Assembly: GCF_002105155.1 (NCBI RefSeq)
Contig: NW_019028989.1
Coordinates: 434,001-498,000, forward strand
Length of the DNA: 64,000 nt
Direction: 5' to 3'
Source of the DNA: Lobosporangium transversale
Lineage: Eukaryota > Mortierellomycota > Mortierellomycetes > Mortierellales > Mortierellaceae
The notes under the pieces are model-generated. The model did not search any database and was not told where the DNA came from. It saw only the letters and a program-made list of their open reading frames with translations. Position numbers and translations under genes: made by a program. Position 1 is the stretch's first letter, and each line of letters opens with the position of its first letter. This document shows, piece by piece, positions 24,714 through 36,581 of the stretch.

Positions 24714-26026
24714 CAACAGATTAACGTAGATAAGATGATGAAATTAGCCGACGTCCGATTGGAAGCCCAATGCAAATAAGATAGAAATGAAAGAAAACGT
24801 ACAGATTTAAGCATTCGTCCATTGGAACGATCGACATGGGGGGTTAATTTTTTCCAGTATCTGTTGCAACTGTTAATAAATATTTATCCACACATGCTTT
24901 TTTTTTATTTTATTTTTTTTTTTCCCTCTTTGCTCTCTTTTTTTACTCTTGGCATTAGGTAGTAGTAGTCGTGGTCGAGTTTAGTGCTCCTTCTTTTATG
25001 ACGCTCTGTAAGGGGGGGAGGGGAGGAGGAACAGGTCGGAGAGTGAAACGCGAGAAATGAGAGGATAGTAAAGAGAATCTGAAGATAAAAGAGGTTGTCT
25101 CAGGAAAATCAATGAAAGAACTTTAAACAAAAAGATCGGCGATTTAATCATCTTGTCACCGTCATCATGATCGATCCACTGGATTCCACTTTTTCATTTT
25201 TTTTTTTTTTTATTTTTTTTAGATCAACTTCAAATATGGATGACGCGTGAGAAATAGGAAAGGAAGGAAGGAAGGAAGGAAGGAACAAGGCAAAGATTCT
25301 TCTTTTAATAGTGTCAGACTAATGAGGCGCGTTGCAGGAAAAAATGTTTAAATGACCCACTAGTTGTGTAGGAAACATGGGACCCAAACCCAATCTGTGT
25401 ATAGAACATGTACAAACCGACACAGTCTCAGATAAAGCTCTGCCTCTCACGTTCATGCACGTTACGTGCATGTGCCGATTGACGGCATAGTTTCACAGAT
25501 ATATACGATATACATATATATATTTATACCACTGATAGATATAATACAATGGCTGCTAATGGGAATCTTTGTTTTTTTTTTATAGGTTGACAAGGTTGAC
25601 TCTCTTAGCTAAGCCCAAACTAAAGCCTCATGACAAGAATAACAGGAATAACAAGGTTTTTTTTTTTTTTTTTTTTCTTAAATCGACTTTTGTGTTTGGT
25701 TTGTGGGACGAGGACGACGGCGTGTAAAGAGATTCTGCAGGGCACTCATACTGTACCAACAACAGGGGGAGGGAAACAGGCTATTGTTATTGAACAGAGG
25801 ATAGAAAGAGAGTCACCTGTATAGGAATGTCAATGGATCACTTGGTTTTATTTTTAATTTTCAATAACAATGCTCAAAGTTCGTGTGAATGCATGGGCTC
25901 TTTAAACCGTCATGATTCGGCAGACGGCAGTTTATACAAGTTATACATGTTCATGTGCATGATATTAAAAAAAGAAAGACGGCGTTGTACAATTTCTTTT
26001 CTTTCCTCGATTACACTTTTTATCTT

Positions 26027-26058
<32 letters not shown>

Positions 26059-26109
26059 TCTTTCACTCTCACTCAAAATATATACCAACAAATCTTTCTC
26101 TCTCTCGAA
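23693..26109. other. Divergent intergenic region, repeat-rich, no gene recognised
   Basis: About 2.4 kb between divergent genes. I find no conserved coding sequence on either strand. Present are many A/T homopolymers (an A-run of about 29 near 24683), a GGAA microsatellite near 25260-25284, a short perfect palindrome (25455-25471) and a TCTC-rich leader (26020-26105) just upstream of the beta-lactamase-like gene. A non-coding RNA or rapidly evolving small gene cannot be excluded. Confidence 0.4.
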
Positions 26110-26396
26110 ATGCAGATGAAACATGACGACAGACTTCAGGACTTGAAACAAGTTCTCGAAAAGGCAAGGGTAGAATGTGGTGTTCCTGGCGTGAGTGTGG
26201 CCGTCCAACACAAAGGTCAGCTCATCTTTGCAGAGGGTCTTGGAATCCGAAATGAATCTAAAGAGCCTTTCCTTCCAGAGGTAATAACAATGACAACAAT
26301 AACAACAATAACAACAAAAAAAGAAATGAAAAGAAATGAAAACGAGCCGTTTCTTTGGACCAATTTATCATGTTGATTAATTTTTCTTTCTTTCTT

Positions 26397-26430
<34 letters not shown>

Positions 26431-28081
26431 CCCTCCTAGACCTTGATGCCGATTGCATCTATTACAAAGGCATTTACTGCTGCGGCGATCGGAGAGTTGG
26501 TAGCAGAAGGAAAAATGGATTGGGAAAAGACACCTGTCTCGGCATATCTGCCAGAGTTTCAACTCCAGGACCCAGTCCTCACCTCCGAATTGACTATGAC
26601 CGACTTGTTATCACACCGCACAGTAAGGAGAGAACATTATCTCTACTGAAGAAGAAAAACAAGAAAAACCTAAAGATACGAGGGATGTGATCGAGTGCTC
26701 TAATGTAAAAATGTCTTTGTTGTTTTGCCTCATTGCGAGTTCATCAGAGGATTCCAAATCTTGATATTGCATGGTATAGAACCAAGACACCAAGAAGAGA
26801 GTTGATCAAACGATTGAGGCATATCAAAATGAGCCCAAAATTGAACACGAAGATGAACTATAGCAACATCATGTATGCTGTCGCAGGAGAGGCTGCCGCG
26901 AACGTGAGTGGGATGACTCTGGAGCAATTGGTGGAAACCAAGGTGCTTCAACCACTTGGGTTGACCAACACTGGGTTTGGACAGCTGGAGATGAAGGCCA
27001 AGTCCGATAATTATGCTATGCCTTTCATGGCCGAATCATTTGAGGATGCTCAAAAGGGCAACTTCAAGATGGGATACCTCGATCCAATCTACATGGCGGA
27101 TGCACCTGCTGGAGACATGTACTCCAATGTTTTGGATCTGCTTCAATGGGGTCGGACAATCCTGGACCAAGGTGAGCTTAAAGGTAAGCAGGTCCTGCAC
27201 AAGGAGAATGTCAACGAACTGTTGACTGCAAAAACACTGGCCGATACCACCAGACGCTATCCCGAGTTCTCACCCGTATCTGCATACGGTATGGGCTGGT
27301 TCATTGATTCATACAAGGGCCATATTGTCTACCGTCATAGTAAGTTGAAAAAAAAGAAAAAAAAAAAAAAAAAAAAAAAAAGATTGCATCATTTATCTCT
27401 TGCATGTATTTTTTTTTTTGTTCAAGGGTGCGTCGCCAACATTAAGGAGGTGATATTACCACCCATTATGAAAATCTAGCTGGATCAGCACTTGGGTATG
27501 TTTCCAACTTGGTATTGTTTCCTGACGACGAGCTGGTCATTGCAATCTTTGCCAATGTCAACACGACGATGTTCCAGTCGATTGCTCCCTACTATATAGC
27601 GGATAAGCTCTTGGACCTGCCCGAGACCAAGGCCTGGCTCACAGATGTGGCTGTTGAACAAACCAAAAAACGTTATGAGTGGCTCGCAGAGGACGTCAGA
27701 GGCAAGATTCCAGAACGTCTCAAGAATAGGCCGGGGAGTCATAGGCTGGAGGATTGTATCGGCAAGTACACACATCCGGTGTATGGTGAAGTGTTTATCG
27801 AATTAGAGAGTGGTGATCACGTTGTGAGCAATGTCCAGATTGAAGGGGAGGGAACGAAGGTCGGCACAGCAAAGAGTTTGGTTTTCAAGATGAACGAGTT
27901 CAATGATAAGTTGGAGCATTACCATTATGACTCTTTCCGCGTCCAGCTTCAAGGGTTTGCATTAAGTTTGGGTTTTTTGGTGACATTTAGCACAGGGGCG
28001 GATGGAAAGGTGGATGGGTTCGACATTGTCCTCGCAAAGGAGAAGCAACACTTTTTGAAAGCGGACGAAAAGGCAGCGTAA
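26110..28081 (+). CDS. Class C beta-lactamase-like serine hydrolase / esterase
   Basis: Exons 26110-26280, 26440-26622, 26748-27339 and about 27447-28081; roughly 526 residues. The serine-protease-like fold of penicillin-binding and LACTB-type proteins is shown by the nucleophile motif SITK (S64-K67) and the second catalytic motif YSN (Y156-N158) in KMNYSNIMYAVAGEAA. A C-terminal beta domain of about 150 residues (GKYTHPVYGEVFIELESGDH) matches the accessory domain common in this family. No signal peptide is seen, so a cytosolic or organellar hydrolase is likely; the substrate is unknown. The last acceptor is ambiguous: AG before 27447 or before 27450 both keep the frame and change one residue next to the third motif. 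The intron before it contains an A-run of about 25. Confidence 0.88.
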
Positions 28082-29356
28082 AGGAACAGGCAAAGGAGTA
28101 AAGGAAATAAGCAAAGAAGCAAAGGAAATAAGCAAAGAAGTAGAAGGATGATGGAATACCCCGATTATTGTTGAGAGAAGGAACAGATGTAGAATAGTGA
28201 AGAAAGTGAATAAAATAAAATAAAATAAAATAAAATAAAAGGCCCGACATGTGTAGACTACGAGTCATGTAATATTTATTCCCATGCTTCATGCTCATGC
28301 CTATGCTCATACCAATGCTCATGCCTATGCTCATGCTACATGTTCCTGTGTGATGATAATGTTCCCGTGATGCAATAGAGACGTGAAATGTCTGCCTCTC
28401 AATTGGTCAAGTTTTTGTTCTATTCTTTGAGAACGGAGTCAACGTTTGCCTTGACCATAATAGTATTAGGATAGCTCGTTAGGACAAAGGAAAGAAACAC
28501 ACCAAAAAAGCGAAGAGAAACAAAAACCGTTTTCCCGCCTTTTTTTTTTCTTTTTTATAACTTTCTTAATAGGGAAAAAAAAAGGATAGGATAGATGAAT
28601 GGGGTGATGATTGACATTGGTGTTTGCCTTGTCCCTGTTGGCTCTTTTCCCTCCTTTTTTTTTGTATGCACAGTTGCGTTGTGTACAACAAGCAACCTGT
28701 TCCCTTTTCCTACCCCTATCGACGCACGGAACATTACATTTATTCACATTGCACTTCTGCATCCTCCCCTCTTTCCCTCTTCTCGTGACGCACTTCTCTT
28801 TCACCTTGCAAGAAAAAAAAAAAAAAAAAAAAAAAAAAGAACCACAGACTGATCCTGTTTCCTCCTTTTCACTTTCCCACTTTTTTTTTTTTTTTTTTTT
28901 TTTTCTTCAATTCCTTCTTTTGATATTATACCATTCCTTCTCTCTCTTTCTCTCTCTCCTTCATTCGACAGGCACAACCTCTTCTACTTTCCTCTCTTAC
29001 TTTCTTTTTTCTTTTTTCACTTTCGTTAAAATTAAAAACCTCATCTTACTTCCAAACATTTCTCACGCCTTTTCTTCTTCCTCTCCCCCTTTCCCCCTTC
29101 CTTTTCTTTTCCCCCTTTCCCCTTCTGACCTTCAACCTTCGTTTAAGTCAACATCATCAAAACACATCCTGTAGTTTATATTTAACCCTGGTAGTACCAG
29201 TCAACATCTATAAGAAACAACAGAAATTGTAGCAACGATTCCAACGACCACATAGGAAAAAAAAAAAAAAAAAAAAAAAATCTGTTTCTTTCTTTGTAAA
29301 AAAATATAAAGATTTTGAAAGTGCGGTACAGGAGAGGAGAGGAAGTACGCAGGGCG
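28082..29356. other. Intergenic region upstream of the SPRY-RING gene
   Basis: No conserved coding sequence. It contains an AAAAT repeat (28210-28240), imperfect tandem repeats of ATGCTCATGCCT (about 28284-28338), A- and T-runs near 28815 and 28880, and a strongly pyrimidine-rich stretch (28900-29140) that probably belongs to the promoter or leader of the gene at 29357. A non-coding first exon is possible. Confidence 0.4.
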
Positions 29357-30015
29357 ATGAGTAGAATGGCAACAAGACTCTTGGAACGAGTCTTTGTGAA
29401 GGCCCAGATCCGCTCTGCATGGAATAAACTGCATACGATGACAGAGCATGGTGAACTTGCCTCTGCGCTTGAATCCCTTATTCATCTCACAGAAACAGGT
29501 AGAGTTTTGTTCTTTTTCTTCTTCAAAGGAAATCCATTACAGCATTACACAATATCCATCCTCTGTTGCTTGGCTACACAGACCAATGATTATTACGCAG
29601 TTCCCCCCCAATTCCCTTTCTGCATCATTTCTTTTTTCTTTTTTTTTCTTTATTTTATGACATCCACCTCTTTTTTTTTTTTTTTTTTTTTTCCTTCTTT
29701 CATGCATCTGAATGACCTGTGCGTCAGAAATGTTGGAGTAATGAAAAACAAAACAAAAAGCACGAAGCACCTCCATTGATCAACTAAATATCAAATACCA
29801 AATGCCAAATGTTTAAAAAAAAACAACCATTTCCAAAGCACCGACTCCTTTTCTTTGGCTGTCGGTTCAGGAACGGCGCAACAACAAAAATTGACGACAT
29901 CACCACTAAGAAAACAGAGTAATTGCGTAGCATTTTTTTTTTTTTTTTTTTTTTTTGTTTACTAGGAATTACTTCACCCAAAATATATATAACGTTGATA
30001 ATAATAATAATAATA

Positions 30016-30112
<97 letters not shown>

Positions 30113-32082
30113 ATTGCTGATCTCATTTCATCCACACATTTCATCCACCTTCTCTCCTTTTTTCTTTTACATGTTTCTTTTTCTATTTTCCCCTTTCTTC
30201 TGCATCTTTTATCTCACAAACAAAATGACGATGATAATGATGATGATGACAATGATAAAAAAAAAAAATAAAAAAAAAAAAGTTCCCATATTAACCCGGT
30301 TATTTTTTTATTTTTTATTTTTTAAATAGATTCATCTTACTGTGAGTTGATTGGGGTGATGGTGGATATGATCTCGACAGATAATCTGGGGATTACAGCT
30401 CCATTCCTATGCCACATCATCGACATGGCTGCATTACCCTCACAACAAACCACGAGGAAACTATCACAACAACTTTTATCAAAATGTGATCAAGGCATGT
30501 TCATCTTCATGTTCATCTTCATGTTTCCGTATTTTTTTTTTTTATTTTTATTTTTTATTTTTTATTTTTTTAAAAAGATTTTTGATGATTGATATGGTTT
30601 ATGGTTTATGGTTATGTCATAACATTCAATTACCTCTCAGAACATTCACACACAAATACAAACCATAGTCCCTTGGGCTCATCAATGCGATCATTCTTTT
30701 GTCGATTTTTTTTTTTTTTTGTTTGATTTAGGTGGTGGAATTGTTCGAATCCGTTCAAAAAAGAAGAACAGATCAGCAGCAGCCTTGATCTGGAGCGTCC
30801 TCGCCAATCGACTTGCAGGGGAGAGATGTTCGGTCCTGTTCTCAGATGCGGTTTGTGAATGTCTTTTGAGGAATATCGAGAGTGATCCGGATATGATCTG
30901 TAAAGTCTTCTCAATCATTGCCCTGGAGAAATTCAGTCTCACAGGCCCTTGTAAATCTCGGATCATGCGGACCAACATTCGTAAGCTCTTGCAGACGACC
31001 GCAGCACTATGTTTGCCTTCAACAGCGAGCAACGGTGGTCTGGTAGATCCAGAGGAGTTGTCCGGCATCTTGCAGGCCAAGTTCTGTGCTGCCTGGTCTC
31101 TAAGGAACGTATTCCGGGATATATCAGAGACCAACAAATCCATCGGATCCAACAATCAACACGTTGACACATCCATTCACCCTACTACTACAACTAGTAC
31201 AACTACTACCACTACTACTACCACTACTACTAATCCAAAAGCAGATTCGGGCCATAACATCAATGTGATGCTCAACACCCTGGACGGTACGAGACACTGG
31301 AAGATTTCTGAGGATGGACTGACGATCAGGAACGATGGAACGACTTTTGAATCCATTCGGGCGACAGTGAGTGTTCATCAGGGCAAATGGTTCTATGAGG
31401 TCACACTTGTCACAGCTGGGATCATGCAGCTGGGATGGGCGACAATCCACTGTCATTTCTCACCAGAGGAAGGAACAGGCATTGGTGACGACATTGTAAG
31501 CGTTATTTTTTTTTTATTTGATTTTCCCCCTCTCCTTTCTCTTTCCTTTCTCTCTCTCCTTGCTCTCTCTCCTTGCTCTCTCTTTTCTCTTTTCTCTCTC
31601 TCTCTCTCTCTCTCCTTTCCCTCTCTTTCTCTCATTCTGTAATGTCAATGGATTGGTTGTATTTGGTTGATTGGTTGAAATTGGTTGATATGATTCATTG
31701 GTGGGTCGGATGTTTTATTCATTTATTTATTTGTTTTACTGGTAATTTATTTGTTTTTATTTTTGTTTTTATTTTTTGATTCCACTTAGTTTGGCTTTGC
31801 ATACGATGGATGCAGGAACCTGATTTGGGCAGATGCAAGTTCAGAAACGTATGGCAATTCAGAGCCATGGAAAGCAGGCGATATAGTGGGGGTTTATCTG
31901 GATGTGGACAATGCTATCATGGAAGTCTTTTTGAACGGCAAGGCCCTTGGTCCAGTGACCCCATTGGATATAGATCATTTCAATATCCAGGCCAACTCTG
32001 GATTCTATCCAGCCTTCTCCTGTACTTCTTTCCAACAGGCGACAGTCAACTTTGGTGCTACACCATTCAAGTAAGTCTGGCC

Positions 32083-32113
<31 letters not shown>

Positions 32114-34633
32114 CTCTCTCTCTCTTTACTTCTTCCTCTCTACTCTGATATGGATGAGCTTTTACTGATTTGTACATTTTTTTTGTTACATACAGATACC
32201 CGCCCGCGTTGCCTTGGAGGAATCTGAATGATTATGGCAAAATCTCTCAAGAGACGAGGGAGGCAATTGTGCGGCCCAAGAACGATAGCGTGTACGGACG
32301 AATCCAGGTGGATCCTGTGACGGGGATCCGGTTGCCTTCGATGCCGGAGGATGATGTTGAGATTGACTACAGTTTGCTCTGCACCATCTGCTGCGATCAT
32401 TCTGCAACAGTGACCCTGCAGCCATGTGGCCACGATGGTCTTTGTGTCGAGTGTGCGTATTCATTGGATACATGGTAATACAAACAAACAAACAAAAAAC
32501 CGAAACGAAACCTGAACAAAAAAAAAAAAAAAGAAAAAGAAAAAAAGTTACGAATGTTTTCCATGCTAAACATGATAAATGCTGATGCAACAAAGGACCA
32601 TTTGATCCACTCACTTACTCATTCTTTTTTTTTTTTTTTTTTTTTGTTTCTCTTCTCCTTTTTTTCTTTTTCTTTTCTTTCTCTCTTCTTCCTTTCTCTT
32701 CTTCTTTTCTTCTTATTCTTACTCTTCTTCCTTTTTTCTCCCTCTCCTTTTTTTTTTTTTTTTTATTTTTTTTTATTTTTTTTTAACCACCCCCTTTTTT
32801 TTTTATTATTTGATTTTATTTTATTTATTTATTTATTTATTTTTTTTTCCTTTTGGTCATTCATACGCAAAAACCAGCCCACTTTGTAGATCTCGTATTT
32901 TCCAGCGACAAATGTTCTCAAGTACAGATTCAAAGGATGGTCTAGAATCCGCCAACAGTGCTCTTGGAATCTCTGGAGCCTCAGACGATACATCTGCAAT
33001 TACTGATAGTATTAATAATAACAACAACAACAACAACAATAATAATAATATTAATATTAATAATAATAATAATCGCAACAGTAGCGCCAGCAGCGCCAGC
33101 AATAGCAGTATCAGCAGTAATGCTCAAGGGCTTCCCAATTCGAACAGCTCTACCTCAACATGGTCTGCAGAGTACTGTGGACCACCCAATGCGAACGTAT
33201 CCTCGTCAATAAGCCTTCATCCTACAACACATTCAGATCCTATTACTTCTCGACGCCATCAACTTCATCCAACTTCTGTCTCTGAATCAGCTTCAGCCTC
33301 TGCATCTGCATCTACATCTACAACTACAACTACCTCTGTATCCGCTGCTGCAGCGGCTCTTGTGGCCGCGGCTTCGGCAGCCTTGAGTCAAAGCAACCTG
33401 TCCTCTGAATCCCTATCCTCTCGACTCAGGAATACATCCCTCGCATCCATCACAGCGGCCAATGCCACAGCCGGCACGGGAACAACCACAGGGCCCTCGT
33501 CATCCAGCTCTGCTAGTAGGTTAACAGCGATAGAACAGGATTGTCTGAGCGATCCATTCTCGCCTCCGTCGACGGCCTATTTCACATTCCTGAATCGACC
33601 CCCAAGGAATCAACGGAGTCAATTGCAACATCCATTGGATACAGAGCTACCAACAGGAACAGGGACGGGAGCAGGGAGTGTAGATCCATTGGAGCCATCT
33701 TCGCTTACTCAACGATCTCTTCTGCAACAGTCGGTGCAGCAGGGAGCTCAGCAACAACGGTCTACCAGTCATCCTCATTCACAGTCTTCGTCACGGCCAA
33801 CGTCTGCAAACTCTTCAAACTCACGATCGGGTGTGGGTTTAGGATTGGGCATAGGTATAGGCTCAGGATCGAGATTAGGACTAGGACTGGACTTGGACGT
33901 GAATGGGAACGTGATTGAGACTACAGAGTCGCCGGTCCTCTATAATAGCGAGAGCAATACCGATCTTTATCTCGGCAATGTTGAGCAAAGGGAGGATGAA
34001 CAAGGAAGGGGAGAGGAAGAAGTAGAAGGGAACGAAGGCATTAGGCGACAACAACAACAAGAAGAAGAAGAAGAAGAGGAAGAGGAAGAGGAAGAGGAAG
34101 AAGAAGACTTGGGGAATGAGATGGATGTGGCATTGGTGGAAGAAGGACGTGAGGCTTCAGTTAGTGAAGTGATGGAGCAGAGTGCGCCTGATTTCTTTTC
34201 AGATGGACATCCTATCCATTCCAGAAGAAGTAGTATCCAGATCTTGGCCTCTGTGCCCTCTATGCCCTCGATCATGAGTAATTCGTCCTCAGGACTGGGT
34301 CTGGGTCTGGGTTTGGGACTAAATCCGGTTCCAGAGGGAGTAAACTCAAATGCAAGTAGTGGCAACGCATCATTGGACGCTGCAGCGCTGAGTGCTGCGT
34401 TGAATGATATCGCGACTGTGAGTGAGACAATCGCAGCAGCAGCAGCAGCAGCAGGAGGAGGAGGAGGAGGGGGAGGAGGAGGGGGTGTTGTTGATGCTCA
34501 ACATTATCCAGTTTTCCCAACAGCAGGTCCTCCTCCAGGGATAGGAATAGGAATAGGGATAGGGATAGGACCAGCCAACACTCGATTTGGAAATCGACGC
34601 GCGTCCATGCCTAGTAACCGTTTGGAGATGTAG
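29357..34633 (+). CDS. SPRY-domain RING-finger protein (RSPRY1-like E3 ligase) with a long disordered C-terminal tail
   Basis: Exons 29357-29498, 30330-30494, 30732-31495, 31790-32070, 32196-32474 and 32878-34633 join in phase to about 1128 residues. Residues 1-280 are helical. A SPRY domain spans about 290-450 (GKWFYEVTLVTAGIMQLGWA, GFAYDGCRNLIW). A C3HC4 RING follows at about 512-548: CTICCDH, QPCGHDGLCVEC, and CPLCRSRIF; the last pair comes only after splicing to exon 6, which ties the tail to the RING. This suggests a ubiquitin ligase. The remaining 580 residues are low complexity: poly-Asn, Ala, Glu and Gly runs plus Gly-Leu and Gly-Ile dipeptide repeats. Intron 2 begins with GC instead of GT (AAG|GCATGT). 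Intron 1 (831 bp) holds a long ATA/TAA repeat. An upstream coding exon cannot be excluded. Confidence 0.85.
29998..30111. repeat. Trinucleotide (ATA/TAA)n microsatellite in intron 1 of the SPRY-RING gene
   Basis: Almost perfect ATA repeat of about 38 units with one interruption (AGT). Read as protein it gives poly-Asn or poly-Ile, but it sits between a donor at 29499 and an acceptor at 30329 and is intronic. Confidence 0.92.
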
Positions 34634-35208
34634 AGCAATGACATGGATCCTCCATTACCTTGGCTATCATGGCTATCCTGGCTATCGTGGCTATCATTGC
34701 CATCATTGCCATCATTACCATTGTTACCACTATTGTTATTATTATCCTTGCTATTATTACTATTATTATTATTAATATTATTCCTGTAGATTTTGTATTT
34801 TTTTTTCTTTTCTTTTCATGTTCATTGTTACTATAGAAGACAAAAAATAAAAATAAAAATAAAAATAAAAATAAAAAAAAAGAAAAGAAAAGAAAAGAAA
34901 AGAGATTTTTTTTAAAGATTGACAGCAATGTTGTTTATGTTTATTGACATGTCAAACGAAAAGAGGGAGTTGCAATGATCTATGAATAACAAAACAAATA
35001 CTAATACTGTTACAGAAAAAAAAGTGGGGACAATGGAGTGGAGAGGTGAGGAGAAATAATAATACTAATAATAAAAGTAGTAGTAGTAATAGGCCTTGAG
35101 AAAGGAAATAGGGCTTATTATCATTATCACCATTACTCGTTATCATTATTATTATTATTATTATTATTATTGTTATTATTATTGTTTTTCTTTTCTTTTT
35201 TTTTTTTT
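34634..35208. other. Convergent intergenic region with microsatellites
   Basis: Region between the 3' ends of the SPRY-RING and GNA1 genes. It holds imperfect TGGCTATC tandem repeats (34658-34700), an AAAAT repeat (34848-34875) and an ATT repeat (35145-35180). No coding sequence. Confidence 0.5.
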
Positions 35209-36581
35209 TTACTTGACATAGACTGATTCCATTGATGCTCTGAGTGACTCGAGAGGAAGACCATGGGTGTTGAGTGACCTTGGGTTGATGTTGGATTCAC
35301 AATGCTCACTGCAGCTGGTGCTCTCTGATAATTTTGAGTTGGGCGCAGCTACGGGGGTGAATTCACGAGTTGAGGACAATGTAGTGTTTCCAGTCTCGGT
35401 AAAGGCAGTCTTTTCTACAGGAACAGGGACAGGGACATGAGCAGGAGCAGGAGCATGAGCGAGAACAGGAACAGGAACAGGAACAGGGATGGGTTGTGAA
35501 TGTGGCAGTGTCTGTTGTTGTTGTTGTTGTTGTGGTGGTGGTAGTGGATGGTTAATGTATTGAGCCATATGCAGGTCCTTGCGCTCAAATCCAGACTTTT
35601 GGTAGAAAGGCTCATTCGTTTCAGAGCAGGTCAGGAGTAGCTTGTAGCATCCAATGGCTGTGCCCAGATATCGTAGCTGATCGATAAGTCTATTGATGCA
35701 TGCAAAGAAAAAGAACAATAACAACAACAAAAAAAAAAGAGCGAAAGAGAGAGAAACGGTTATTATACATTTATGGCCTAAAGAGTTGCCATGTTTGTTA
35801 AACAAGGTTGAATGGAGAGAAGAGAGAGAGAGAGAAGAGTAGCAATTGTAGGAATAACGAGTAGTATGAATGGAATGTGTGTGTATGTGTGTGTAATGTG
35901 TGTAAGAGAGAGAGAGAGAGAGAAAGACTTACCGAATACCGAATTTCTTGCCACGCTGAGAGTCGTGCACAACAATGTCCTCAATGTGACCCGCCTATCA
36001 TAATCAATCGTCATAATTAAGTTTTTGGAATTGAGTTTTTAGCACATAAAATATAATATGTATGAATAGTGTGAATAAAATGAATAATGGTCACAAACAA
36101 ATTTTTTTTTTTTTTTTTTTTTTTATGGTATAATGCCCACGGATACATTTTTAAACTCTCGTGAAGAGAGCAAGAGGCGATGAAAGAAAGTTGCACACTC
36201 TCTTTTGTACTTTTCATTGTACTCCTTTTTTTACTTAAATCATTCAGTTGTAATGGTTTGTTTGCTTGTTTGTTTCTTTACCTTGGCACATCCTCGCAAG
36301 AACTTTTGCTCGACGACTAGGGTACCGGTGGCGACGACGCGTGAGGCCTTTTGATCCTCAATGACGACGATATAGTAAACATTCTGGCACCGGAGCATGG
36401 ACTCGAATGTCTGTTGAAACTGTTCCTCAGAGACGGAGCCTACGACTGTTAGGCCGGCTAAGCAGTCAAAGTAACCCTTGTGGTAATCAGCCATTTCAAG
36501 TGGACGGATCAGGTAACCCTCAGGAAGGTGTGCCTGAACAGCAGGGGAGATGAGTGAGGAGGAGAAGAGTTGAGGGCTCAT
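35209..36581 (-). CDS. GNA1: Glucosamine-6-phosphate N-acetyltransferase with a disordered C-terminal extension
   Basis: Exons 36282-36581, 35933-35994 and 35209-35689 join to 280 residues. Gna1 transfers acetyl from acetyl-CoA to glucosamine-6-phosphate on the route to UDP-GlcNAc, needed for chitin and glycosylation. Seen: GYLIRPLEMADYHKGY at the N-terminus, KFLRGCAKAGHIEDIVV, the acetyl-CoA loop QRGKKFGIRLIDQL, and NEPFYQKSGFERKDLHMAQY, the usual end of the enzyme. The fungal enzyme is normally about 160 residues. Here about 105 more residues follow in the same exon with no stop: poly-Gln, then Pro-Val and Ala-Pro repeats, then a Ser/Thr-rich end. The tail is the odd part; it could be a real extension or, if a donor was missed, an artefact of my exon choice. 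Confidence 0.92.

Noticed and set aside
29955-30329. Poly-Asn frame in SPRY-RING intron 1
   Set aside because: It comes from the ATA repeat; the flanking exons join in phase without it.
32857-33102. Leucine-rich minus-strand frame opposite the SPRY-RING tail
   Set aside because: Antisense reading of poly-Asn/Ser codons; no start context or homology.
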